The position numbers and the translations under genes are program-made. This document shows, in pieces, positions 36,315 to 43,272 of a stretch of 43,835 bases of DNA. Below the pieces are notes generated by a model, which searched no databases, was not told the origin of the DNA, and saw only the letters and a program-made list of their open reading frames with translations. Each line of letters starts with the position of its first letter. Within the stretch, counting starts at the first letter, position 1. The stretch comes from a bacterium. GTDB taxonomy: Bacteria; Electryoneota; RPQS01. Location: positions 1 through 43,835 of the forward strand of contig JABWCQ010000004.1 in NCBI GenBank assembly GCA_013360195.1, written 5' to 3'.

Positions 36315-36660
36315 GCCAGTCTCCGAGAATCAAGGCTAAACCTACGAACGTCGGAACCATAGCCATGCCTCCCAAGTCCGTGTCGCCATCGGCTGACATT
36401 GCGTACCAGCAGAGCATAGCGACTCCGATGCCCAGAAAAACGAGTCCTCTGACGTAGGGGCGCTTTTTGCGCGAGATGCCGTCCTGATAGTCCATGGGGA
36501 CCGGAAGTCCTTTTTCAAGTGCAATCATCCTCTCTTCATGGAGGAGCTTGACCCGCATACGGCGAGTCCGGTTATCCATGATGACAACGATGAGGATTAG
36601 GAGGAGGAGTCCACTTACGGTCACCAGACCAATCAGCGCTCCCATCACATCACTTAACAT
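36238..36660 (-). CDS. Small membrane protein (DUF6249-like)
   Basis: 140 residues from the ATG at 36660, which has AGGAG 8 nt upstream. One N-terminal TM (~6-27, rich in Leu/Ile/Val) is followed by a basic stretch (DNRTRRMRVKLLHEERMIALEKGLPVP), two further TM segments and a charged tail. The layout and the ERMIALEKG motif recall the DUF6249 family of unknown function. The last 77 nt overlap the end of nadB on the opposite strand. TATCTT at 36754-36749 is a possible -10, without a good -35. Confidence 0.75.
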   Translation of the reverse strand: MLSDVMGALIGLVTVSGLLLLILIVVIMDNRTRRMRVKLLHEERMIALEKGLPVPMDYQDGISRKKRPYVRGLVFLGIGVAMLCWYAMSADGDTDLGGMAMVPTFVGLALILGDWLNEKKAAAKPKVETVDYATEPVKYP

Positions 36661-36828
36661 TATAAATCTCCTAGGCTTATGCCGATACCTGAATCCCATG
36701 TGGGCATCGGCGAATGTGCAGCAATCCCTTTCAGCGGGCTCCATTCGAAAGATATGAGCGAGACTGACAGAAGAAAGTTGCAACCTTGAACAACAAACCC
36801 CCCTCAATCATTATAAAAAGGGGAACAG

Positions 36829-37413
36829 GTGTCAGCTCCGCCTACAGATGAACGGGACTTAATACTCGTTGAGCGGATTCGGGCGGGGGATCAACGGGCT
36901 TTTGCAGAACTTATTGACCAGTACAAAGGTATGGTCTTGAATTTAGTCGCGCGCATGTCGGGAAAAGTCGAGAGCGCGGAGGACTTGGCTCAGGAGGTAT
37001 TTGTACGAGTATGGCGGGGTTTGCATAATTTTCGGGGCGATTGTAAACTTTCGACGTGGATCTATCGGATTGCGTTGAATTTGGCCATCGCTGAAAGCAA
37101 GACCGCCCGGTCGCGGTCACAGTTTCTCGACATTGATGACCCAACGGTAGAGCGGGGCCCGCAGTTTGTAGAGGACGAAGACAATCCCTATGGGGAAGAA
37201 GTACGGCTGAAGGAGCAGATGATACGGCTGCTTCCTGAGATGCCGGATAAGCATCGCACCGCCGTGGTGCTGTTCTATTTGAAGCAACTGTCTTATAATG
37301 AGATATCGGATATTATGGACGTGCCGGTAGGAACGGTGAAGAGCTACTTGTTTCGGGGGAAAGCGTGGCTGCGCGAGCGGCTGTTTGGAGACAGTTTGGA
37401 GGACTTAGAATGA
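36829..37413 (+). CDS. ECF-type RNA polymerase sigma factor
   Basis: 194 residues with sigma region 2 (~22-90: AFAELIDQYKGMVLNLVAR, DLAQEVFVRVWRG, STWIYRIALNLA) and region 4 (~130-182: MPDKHRTAVVLFYLKQLSYNEIS, GTVKSYLFRGKAWLRE), joined by an acidic linker. It is an RpoE/SigW-type extracytoplasmic-function sigma. The start is a GTG with AAGGGG ~5 nt upstream. The stop overlaps the ATG of the membrane partner gene (ATGA). The target regulon and inducing signal are unknown. Confidence 0.94.
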   Translation: MSAPPTDERDLILVERIRAGDQRAFAELIDQYKGMVLNLVARMSGKVESAEDLAQEVFVRVWRGLHNFRGDCKLSTWIYRIALNLAIAESKTARSRSQFLDIDDPTVERGPQFVEDEDNPYGEEVRLKEQMIRLLPEMPDKHRTAVVLFYLKQLSYNEISDIMDVPVGTVKSYLFRGKAWLRERLFGDSLEDLE

Positions 37414-37916
37414 ACGAAATCAGATACGAACAGATGATTGAACGGGTTTGCCGCCGGATTCACGGCGAAATGGACCCGAATGAAACTGCGCAGTTTGAAC
37501 TTGAACTGAAGTCGAATGACAAGCTTGCCCGGTTGTACCGCCAGATGCAAAAGCTTGATACTGGCCTGAACCACTTGCCGGTTGAATGGCCGTCGGTAGA
37601 TTTCACGGCTCAAGTTATTCGCAAGACGCGTCCGCGCGTAATTGTCATGCCGGCGAGAGAGAAGGCAAACTGGCTGGATTGGGTTATGGGGCTGGCGCCT
37701 GCCTTTGGCCTTCTGATCATTGCCTTGATTTGGGGTGAGGATCTTTGGGGTAAAGCAGTCGGCGACTTGTCGCAAGGAGCGGGATGGCTGGACACTGCAT
37801 TGGGAACGCGAGTGTTTGCTGAGCAACCTTTTCTTCTGCTTGGTCTCCTGATTCCCGTTGCAATTCTGGGAGTCGCTTATGCCATTCTTCACGAAAATTG
37901 GGGAGCGGAAGCCTAA
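37410..37916 (+). CDS. Probable membrane anti-sigma factor
   Basis: 168 residues from the ATG at 37410 (GGAGG 8 nt upstream, ATGA overlap with the ECF sigma stop). Residues 1-70 are a soluble helical domain (IERVCRRIHGEMDPNETAQFELEL) resembling the anti-sigma fold but lacking the zinc HxxxCxxC motif. Two TM segments follow (~91-109 and ~140-160). Position and topology make it the likely inhibitor of the sigma factor upstream. The sequence alone does not prove this. Confidence 0.8.
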   Translation: MNEIRYEQMIERVCRRIHGEMDPNETAQFELELKSNDKLARLYRQMQKLDTGLNHLPVEWPSVDFTAQVIRKTRPRVIVMPAREKANWLDWVMGLAPAFGLLIIALIWGEDLWGKAVGDLSQGAGWLDTALGTRVFAEQPFLLLGLLIPVAILGVAYAILHENWGAEA

Positions 37917-37938
37917 TAATTCGCAGAATTTGCGATTT

Positions 37939-37966
37939 GAGGCGGCACTAGGCCGCCTCTTTTTTT
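37939..37966 (+). terminator. Terminator of the sigma/anti-sigma operon
   Basis: GAGGCGGC/GCCGCCTC stem, 5-base loop, then seven T. It lies 23 nt past the anti-sigma stop. Confidence 0.92.
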
Positions 37967-37978
37967 CTGCGCCAAGAT

Positions 37979-38007
37979 TTGACTTACTCTATACAAACCA
38001 GTATATT
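37979..38007 (+). promoter_or_regulatory. Promoter of the cysteine-motif protein gene
   Basis: TTGACT (37979-37984), 17-nt spacer, TATATT (38002-38007). The leader is ~70 nt, with AGGAG before the ATG at 38085. Confidence 0.8.
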
Positions 38008-38084
38008 ATTGTTTGCAAAGGAACTATCAAAGATGCTTGGCGCAAAAGTGATCAAGTTCCGGACATTCAAACAGGAGTAGTAGG

Positions 38085-38636
38085 ATGAAAAAGACATTAG
38101 GTTTGCTGCTTTTCCTCGGTCTGGCAGTCGTTTCTGCGCAGGCTGATGATCACGCATTGGTCAAGCCTGCCGCTGATGATGTTGAGCTGGGTACGCTGCA
38201 TACTATGAACAATGTTTTTGCGGTCAAGGAAGAGCACAAGTCAGCCCTTTGCACCTGCGGCAAGGAGTTCGAGGTGACTTCCGAATCCGCAAGTGTCGAT
38301 ATCCACGGACTAACTTTGTACTCGTGCAGTCAGCAATGCGCGGAGAAAATGAAGGGCTCAAGTGCGGAGGAGATGATCAAGGCCATCATGGACTGGGAAA
38401 GGTCTTTTGCCGCGAAGGAGATGGCCTCCAACTGCATCATGCAGGACGGCAAGAAAATGGCGACCTGCGCTTGCGGCGGTACCTTTGAAGTCGGGGCGAA
38501 AACCCCTTGCGTGGTCGAAAACGGCATGAAATTGAGCACCTGCTGCGAAGGTTGTGCAGAGCACGTCATGAAGTCCAGCCCTGAAGAACGGGCGGCCATG
38601 ATGAAGAAGGCCATGTACACGGCTGACAAGAAATAG
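38085..38636 (+). CDS. Exported protein with two CxC-x22-CxxxC domains
   Basis: 183 residues with a signal peptide ending VSAQA. Two tandem copies of one cysteine motif are present: Cys56-x-Cys58, 22 residues, Cys81-xxx-Cys85; then Cys128-x-Cys130, 22 residues, Cys153-xxx-Cys157, with an extra Cys at 154. Each copy also shares a (K/G)x(F)EV strand and a following Glu/Met-rich helix. The arrangement resembles TRASH/YHS-type metal-binding modules, so a periplasmic metal-binding or metal-sensing role is likely. The metal is unknown. AGGAG lies 7-8 nt before the ATG, and the gene has its own promoter and terminator. I know no named family with exactly this pattern. Confidence 0.75.
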   Translation: MKKTLGLLLFLGLAVVSAQADDHALVKPAADDVELGTLHTMNNVFAVKEEHKSALCTCGKEFEVTSESASVDIHGLTLYSCSQQCAEKMKGSSAEEMIKAIMDWERSFAAKEMASNCIMQDGKKMATCACGGTFEVGAKTPCVVENGMKLSTCCEGCAEHVMKSSPEERAAMMKKAMYTADKK

Positions 38637-38656
38637 ATTACGGAATCCGGGCCAGG

Positions 38657-38681
38657 GGGCTGCCGTTGGGCAGCCCTTTTT
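38657..38681 (+). terminator. Terminator of the cysteine-motif gene
   Basis: GGGCTGCC/GGCAGCCC stem with a GTTG loop and TTTTTG after it. Confidence 0.9.
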
Positions 38682-38693
38682 GTTTGGAAACTA

Positions 38694-38722
38694 TTGAGTT
38701 TTGGTGCGGGATTCGGTAGATT
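38694..38722 (+). promoter_or_regulatory. Probable promoter of the wzi-like operon (leaderless)
   Basis: TTGAGT (38694-38699), 17-nt spacer, TAGATT (38717-38722). The expected start falls at the ATG itself (38729), so the mRNA would have almost no leader. Confidence 0.5.
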
Positions 38723-38728
38723 GGAAAA

Positions 38729-40414
38729 ATGAGGCTTGCGTCAGCAATAGTCGTGTTATTCGTGATTTCAGTACCGGGGCTCGCCTTTACAGGCGAGTTC
38801 CCGTTGTTGAGTCATGGATGGAATGACTACATGGAACGGTTCGAGACTTCAACAAAGTATAGATTGAACCACGGAGCGAGGCCAAATCTCGTCAATCGGC
38901 GGCCTGTTCGACACACGGATTACTTTGATTTCACGGAGAACGAAGTCAGTGAAATGCAAAGAATCACGGCCAAAGAGTGGAACCGATATTTTGGGGAGTA
39001 TGCCAGTCGCCATCTAGTAATGAGCGGTTTACGAATAGGCGGACCCTCTGAGCACGGTATGAAGTACCGTAATGCCGGATGGCCGACGATTCTAAGGAAG
39101 TTTTATGCAGACGGCTACCATTTCTATACATACGGTTCGGACGACGACAACTTTGCCTTCTCCGTCCAACCCGTTTACGGGCTTCGAGTAATCGAGACCG
39201 ACGACGAGCGCGGGAAAATAACTCAGTTCACGGGCGGGTTTCGTGTTGAGGCAGGATATGATTCGCGTCTCTACGGGATGGTGGACTTTCGGGACATCAC
39301 GGAGGCAGGGAACGGGCCTTACAGCAGTCGTGCTGCACTCTATGAAGACAATGTTGCGAGTGCCGAGTTGAAAGGGGATGGGGGGACATCCTACGACATC
39401 TCTGAATCCATTCTACAATACTACGGAAGAAACCTTGCGATTTCAGCAGGTCGCGGCCGGCACAAATGGGGACCGGGTTATTTTGGCGGACTTCTCTTGA
39501 ACAGTTATGCGCCGCCGTTCGACTATGCACGATTCGACGCGAATTTCAACCGAGTCAGTTATACATTTCTGCACGGATTTCTGGAGTCAATAATACCGGC
39601 AGACACACTCTACACCAATCCGGATGGCCGTCCTCGTACAATCAATGCTCAGAAGTATCTGTCGGCTCAACGGCTCGAAATTTCTCCCCGGGACAATGTG
39701 CTGCTTGCCTTTTCGCAGGCTGTTGTTTATGGTGACCGAGGGCTGCAGTTAGGTTATTTGACGCCGCTGAATTTCTTGTACAGTGTTCAGCATTCTAACG
39801 ACGACAAAGACAATCTTTTGATCTCGCTGGACGGCAAGTGGCGGCCGATACAGGGATTGAAGATTTATGGCGAACTATTGCTTGATGACGTGCTGGTAAG
39901 CGACCTGTTTCGAGGTACAGGCAACAGCAAGAATGCCTTTACGGTGGGAGCTCATGGAATCATTCCGAAACCCGTCTGGGAGAAGTTTGACGCGCGAATT
40001 GAATACACCAAGATACGTCCATTTGTCTATTCGCACTTCTTTGAGGTGAATACCTTCTCGCATTGGACATCGCCTCTGGGATATACACGCGAACCAAACA
40101 GTGAGTTTATCAATTTCCGGTTGGGGGCTTCATTTTATCCGCTGTATCTATCTGTCGGATATGAAAGACAAAATCACGGGGCGAACACTGAAACTGAGAA
40201 TGTCGGCGGCTCTATCTACGAGACGAACTTCGAAGGCAACAACGAAAGTTTTCCGTTCCTATCCGGTAGATTTGAGCAGACCTCCAAGATCAGATTTGGT
40301 GCGCGTTATGAGGTCTTGCCTAATCTCAATTTACGGCTTGAGATTGACGCAATCTCTGAAAGTCGTATGCAGGATCGGACAGAGTGGAAGGCGGGATTCG
40401 GGTGGAATCTTTAG
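38729..40414 (+). CDS. Wzi-like capsule-assembly outer-membrane protein
   Basis: A 561-residue predicted outer-membrane beta-barrel. Signal peptide ~1-19 (ending LAFTG-like). A helical N-terminal region (~25-110) precedes the strands. Residues ~240-270 (SAGRGRHKWGPGYFGGLLL then NSYAPPFDYARF) match the most conserved segment of the Wzi capsule-assembly family. The C-terminal strands end in WKAGFGWNL, as in barrel proteins recognised by the BAM complex. Wzi in Escherichia binds capsule at the surface. A similar role in polysaccharide attachment or export is inferred. The SDR gene overlaps its 3' end, and the selenoprotein gene follows. Confidence 0.85.
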   Translation: MRLASAIVVLFVISVPGLAFTGEFPLLSHGWNDYMERFETSTKYRLNHGARPNLVNRRPVRHTDYFDFTENEVSEMQRITAKEWNRYFGEYASRHLVMSGLRIGGPSEHGMKYRNAGWPTILRKFYADGYHFYTYGSDDDNFAFSVQPVYGLRVIETDDERGKITQFTGGFRVEAGYDSRLYGMVDFRDITEAGNGPYSSRAALYEDNVASAELKGDGGTSYDISESILQYYGRNLAISAGRGRHKWGPGYFGGLLLNSYAPPFDYARFDANFNRVSYTFLHGFLESIIPADTLYTNPDGRPRTINAQKYLSAQRLEISPRDNVLLAFSQAVVYGDRGLQLGYLTPLNFLYSVQHSNDDKDNLLISLDGKWRPIQGLKIYGELLLDDVLVSDLFRGTGNSKNAFTVGAHGIIPKPVWEKFDARIEYTKIRPFVYSHFFEVNTFSHWTSPLGYTREPNSEFINFRLGASFYPLYLSVGYERQNHGANTETENVGGSIYETNFEGNNESFPFLSGRFEQTSKIRFGARYEVLPNLNLRLEIDAISESRMQDRTEWKAGFGWNL

Positions 40415-41085
40415 AAAAGGAAGCTGCTGCCACACTAATCGTTGGTGTTTCAGGTGACCTGATTGAAGTCGCGAGGGCACTTGGCCGGAACGGAGAAAAG
40501 ATCGGACTGGTCTCGAAGAACTCGGATTTGCTGTATCGTTACAAGGACAGACTCGAGGAATATGGAGTCGGCTGTTCGGCTTTCGTTGCGGATGTCACGG
40601 ACTCGCAAAGTGTCTTGAATATGCTGACCAAATTCAGCGCGTGGTCGCCGCGACTTGACAGATTGATTTACAACGTCGGTGTGATGTCTAATGAACGAGC
40701 TGGTCAAGTTTCCGAAGGCGAGCTTGCCACGGCGATGAGCGCGAATTTCTACGGATTTGTGAACTGCTTTCAATTGGTGCAGACGATGTTTTCGAGGCTT
40801 GGCAGGGGTCATGCAGTGGTGATGTCGAGTGCCGCCGCACTGTCACCGGACGAACATCCGGTCGCGAATTCTACCAGCAAGGCTTCACTGCGGATCTTTA
40901 TCAAGGCTCTGCGCAAGGAACTGGATAGCAAGGAGATTATCATATCTGAAGTTTTTCTCGGAAGTATGCGAACAAGTGCCGGCCAGAGAGAATTGACGTG
41001 CGAGGAGATCGTCCACGGACTAATGCACGTTCTTCGTGAGCAGCCGGATGAATATCTGATAGGTCAAAGCGAGATTCACACATAG
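40402..41085 (+). CDS. SDR-family protein with altered catalytic motifs
   Basis: 227 residues in the short-chain dehydrogenase/reductase fold. The GTG at 40402 overlaps the wzi-like stop by 13 nt. A GTG at 40384 is also possible. The usual TGxxxGIG nucleotide loop reads VGVSGDLI and NNAG reads NVG. The catalytic Ser is kept (VMSSAAAL). The Tyr of YxxxK is replaced by Asn while the Lys stays (NSTSKASL). NAD(P) binding may persist, but standard Tyr-dependent catalysis should not. The rest of the fold (ADVTDSQSV, MSANFYG, ISEVFLGSMRT) is intact, which argues for a functional but altered protein rather than a pseudogene. The selW-like gene starts 8 nt downstream. Confidence 0.8.
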   Translation: MESLEKEAAATLIVGVSGDLIEVARALGRNGEKIGLVSKNSDLLYRYKDRLEEYGVGCSAFVADVTDSQSVLNMLTKFSAWSPRLDRLIYNVGVMSNERAGQVSEGELATAMSANFYGFVNCFQLVQTMFSRLGRGHAVVMSSAAALSPDEHPVANSTSKASLRIFIKALRKELDSKEIIISEVFLGSMRTSAGQRELTCEEIVHGLMHVLREQPDEYLIGQSEIHT

Positions 41086-41093
41086 GTGCCTGA

Positions 41094-41315
41094 ATGAAAT
41101 GGTCAATTGAATACTGCGTTCAGTGAAACTACGGCCCCAGGGCAGCCAGTTTGGCTGAATCTATGAAAAAACAAGGATTTGCGGATCCTGAACTTGTTCG
41201 CTCGGGTGGTGGTGCATTTGAGATTCGCAAGAATGGTATCCTCCTTTTCTCAAAACTGCAGGAGCACAGATTTCCCACAGACTCAGAAGTTATTGAATTA
41301 TTGAAAGATAAATAG
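41094..41315 (+). CDS. Selenoprotein W-like (Rdx family) with in-frame TGA as Sec
   Basis: A 73-residue small redox protein of the SelT/SelW/SelH (Rdx) family with a thioredoxin-like fold. Reading ATG at 41094 through TGA at 41124-41126 to TAG at 41313-41315 gives IEYCVQ-U-NYGPRAASLAE near the N-terminus. This lines up with the Rdx active-site motif EYC-x-x-(C/U)-NY-x-PRA, so the TGA falls exactly on the redox Cys/Sec position (Cys8, Sec11). The C-terminal part also fits: GGGAFEIRKNGILLFSK and RFPTDSEVIELLKD match the family's GGVFEI...G..I..K....FP pattern. AGGTG lies 5 nt upstream of the ATG, and the SDR stop is 8 nt away, so it is the last gene of the wzi-SDR operon. The closest substitute reading is a shorter frame from ATG 41163, which lacks the active site. 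Confidence 0.92.
41143..41157 (+). promoter_or_regulatory. Bacterial SECIS-like hairpin
   Basis: CAGCCA/TGGCTG, a perfect 6-bp stem, with loop GTT that begins with G. The loop starts 23 nt after the TGA, within the 16-37 nt window known for bacterial SECIS elements bound by SelB. Confidence 0.7.
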
Positions 41316-41318
41316 GTT

Positions 41319-41355
41319 TTCCTGTCACGAAATTAATTTGGATTTGTGTCAGGAA
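41319..41355. repeat. Inverted repeat before the promoter at 41359
   Basis: TTCCTGTCAC (41319-41328) pairs with GTGTCAGGAA (41346-41355) with one mismatch. The perfect palindrome AAATTAATTT sits between (41330-41339). There is no T-run, so it is more like an operator or activator site than a terminator. It ends 3 nt before the -35 box. Confidence 0.5.
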
Positions 41356-41358
41356 TAA

Positions 41359-41387
41359 TTGACAAAACACAAGTCCGACAGTATATT
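41359..41387 (+). promoter_or_regulatory. Promoter of the beta-helix T9SS gene
   Basis: TTGACA (41359-41364), 17-nt spacer, TATATT (41382-41387). The leader is ~125 nt. It shares the CAG-TATATT junction with the promoter at 37979-38007. Confidence 0.8.
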
Positions 41388-41519
41388 GTATCAGCAACCG
41401 TGTATTCGGCACGGGAGCTTGTTTATTTTGTATCGCCTCTGACGTCGTAGATCACCGAAGAACAGAAGGTTACACCACTTTTGCTGTAAAGGCAGCAGAA
41501 AACTGACAGGACATTCCCA

Positions 41520-43145
41520 ATGAGAATGAACTTCACGAAGTGGATTCTGATCTGCATGACCCTTGCCAGCGCTGCAGGGGCCGGGGTGATTAACGTCCCC
41601 GCAGGTCCTGTATGGGGTAAGTGGAATACTGGTGATTCTGTAATTGTTCAGCCGGGCGCATACGTGCCTGAGGGACAACTCCTGATTGTTGAAGGTGGCG
41701 CGCATATCTTTTTTGCGGGGTCCGGCCGTTTCGATGCAGAAGGTGTGTTGCGAATGGAGGGCTCAGTCTTGAGCCCTATTTACGTCTATTCGGTAGAGAA
41801 CTGGCGCGGTTTCAGATTGTCCGGATCGGTGTGGCACCTGTTCAACAGTGTTCACATCATGTCGGATGTCGGTTTGGCGCGTCAATGCGTTGAACTTGTT
41901 GACGGTGGTTTGGAGCTGAATGATTGTTCGTTTCGTGCATCTGAGAATTGCCTGAGAATTAGTTCCGGCCAGTTGCATGCCCGGCGCAACTCGTTCGTGA
42001 CTTCCGGTTTGTACTCGCGAGTCGTTGAACTGAACAATTTGGTTGGTTTTGCCTCGACGGACTGTAACGAAGCTCCGGGTAATATATTCCGTGACAATTT
42101 CCTGAAAGCTGAAGTCGGACCGCTCGGCCCCGGTGATCCCATAGATCCGTTTAACTCGACTGCCGGTCTCTGGGTTGAGAATAGCACGAACATATGTTTG
42201 AGTGCCAATAACATCATTGTCAGGGCACCGTTGAATGTGATTGGCGCACGTTTTGGCAATACGCCGGACTTCGGTGATCAGTCTTGGGACCTCGACTTCA
42301 CGATTGTTTATGCCGAAAGCTATTCTCAGATGGCACTAGGTGTACTGAACGAGGTGAACGGAAACCTTGACGTTTCCAAGATGACCATTACGGTGCGCGG
42401 CGCGGCAGGGTATACATCGAGCTGCTTCTTCGCTTCAAGGACGGCCTATATCCGCGTGAACTCCACGACTACCATTATGGGCAGCCCCGTGGACATATAT
42501 TTTAACACGAGTGGCACAGGCCGAATCGATGCCGACTACGTAGTAAAGTGGATGGAGCCAGGTTTGTCATTGGATTATGCGCCGGAGAATCCACTTTTCA
42601 ATTCCGCTGAAGTGATTTATGAGTCGTTTGATGAGTTAACAGTATTCTTGGGTGATTCGATTTGGGAAGACAACCCTGATTTCGCCATGGTTGGTAATTG
42701 GGGACATTGGAATTCCAATGAGGAATTGGCAGCGTTCTTCAGTTTGACTCCCACTTCGCCGTGCATAGATCGGGGCGATCCGGCATACGGTAATGACCCG
42801 GATGACACCAGACTTGATATCGGCAGGTTCTACTTCCATCAGGAACAGTCACCCGTACATGACCGACCCGGGATTGTTGGAAGTGCCGTAATGGAGGCTG
42901 CATATCCGAATCCGTTCAATCCGGCCACCGTACTGCCGATCGCGGTCAATGGTTCGGGTGTTCTTCACATTACGGTGTGGGATGTGCTTGGGCGGACTGT
43001 TTACGAGCTGTCCCGTCCAGTGTATTCTCCTGGCTTGCAAAATGTGCACTTCGATGCCTCTGGACTGTCTACAGGGCTGTATGTGGCTCAGGCAGAGTTT
43101 GGCGGTCGAGTCATCGGGTCCCAGCGCCTCTTATTCGTTAAGTAG
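41520..43145 (+). CDS. Secreted beta-helix-like protein with T9SS domain
   Basis: A 541-residue exported protein. The ATG at 41520 has AGGA 8 nt upstream, and a second ATG follows two codons later. Signal peptide ends near AAGAG. Residues ~25-400 show short repeated strands with regularly spaced hydrophobic and Asn/Gly residues (GGLELNDCSFRASENCLRI, SGQLHARRNSF), typical of right-handed parallel beta-helix proteins, which often bind or cleave polysaccharides. No catalytic motif is clear. The PCIDRGDP motif at ~415-422 is common at the end of such helices. The last ~80 residues (YPNPFNPATVLPI, VWDVLGRTV, RLLFVK) are a T9SS type A sorting domain. Confidence 0.85.
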   Translation: MRMNFTKWILICMTLASAAGAGVINVPAGPVWGKWNTGDSVIVQPGAYVPEGQLLIVEGGAHIFFAGSGRFDAEGVLRMEGSVLSPIYVYSVENWRGFRLSGSVWHLFNSVHIMSDVGLARQCVELVDGGLELNDCSFRASENCLRISSGQLHARRNSFVTSGLYSRVVELNNLVGFASTDCNEAPGNIFRDNFLKAEVGPLGPGDPIDPFNSTAGLWVENSTNICLSANNIIVRAPLNVIGARFGNTPDFGDQSWDLDFTIVYAESYSQMALGVLNEVNGNLDVSKMTITVRGAAGYTSSCFFASRTAYIRVNSTTTIMGSPVDIYFNTSGTGRIDADYVVKWMEPGLSLDYAPENPLFNSAEVIYESFDELTVFLGDSIWEDNPDFAMVGNWGHWNSNEELAAFFSLTPTSPCIDRGDPAYGNDPDDTRLDIGRFYFHQEQSPVHDRPGIVGSAVMEAAYPNPFNPATVLPIAVNGSGVLHITVWDVLGRTVYELSRPVYSPGLQNVHFDASGLSTGLYVAQAEFGGRVIGSQRLLFVK

Positions 43146-43166
43146 AGAAATTTTATGGTTTTGTGC

Positions 43167-43198
43167 GGGTCGCTTGGAGAACAGGCGACCCTTTTTTT
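43167..43198 (+). terminator. Terminator of the beta-helix gene
   Basis: GGGTCGC/GCGACCC stem, 11-base loop, then seven T (43192-43198). Confidence 0.88.
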
Positions 43199-43237
43199 AT
43201 TTAGTTTCTAAATAATGCACGAAGTGTGCACGGCGGC

Positions 43238-43266
43238 TTGACTTGCGCGCAAATTGTCAATACCTT
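43238..43266 (+). promoter_or_regulatory. Promoter of the 3'-truncated lipoprotein gene (leaderless)
   Basis: TTGACT (43238-43243), 17-nt spacer, TACCTT (43261-43266), then TCATGT and the ATG at 43273. Transcription should start at or within a base or two of the ATG. Confidence 0.6.
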
Positions 43267-43272
43267 TCATGT

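Noticed and set aside
36760-36828. Autoregulatory ECF promoter before the sigma factor
   Set aside because: An AACC-like motif and a TATAAA are present, but spacing and the -10 do not fit a known ECF promoter well enough to call.
41163-41315. Short 50-codon gene starting at the ATG at 41163
   Set aside because: It would lack the Rdx active-site motif that lies in the same frame upstream and has no ribosome-binding site. The TGA read-through model explains the whole sequence.
41398-41414. CCGTG/CACGG hairpin in the leader of the beta-helix gene
   Set aside because: Five base pairs with a 7-base loop is too common to support as a riboswitch or attenuator.
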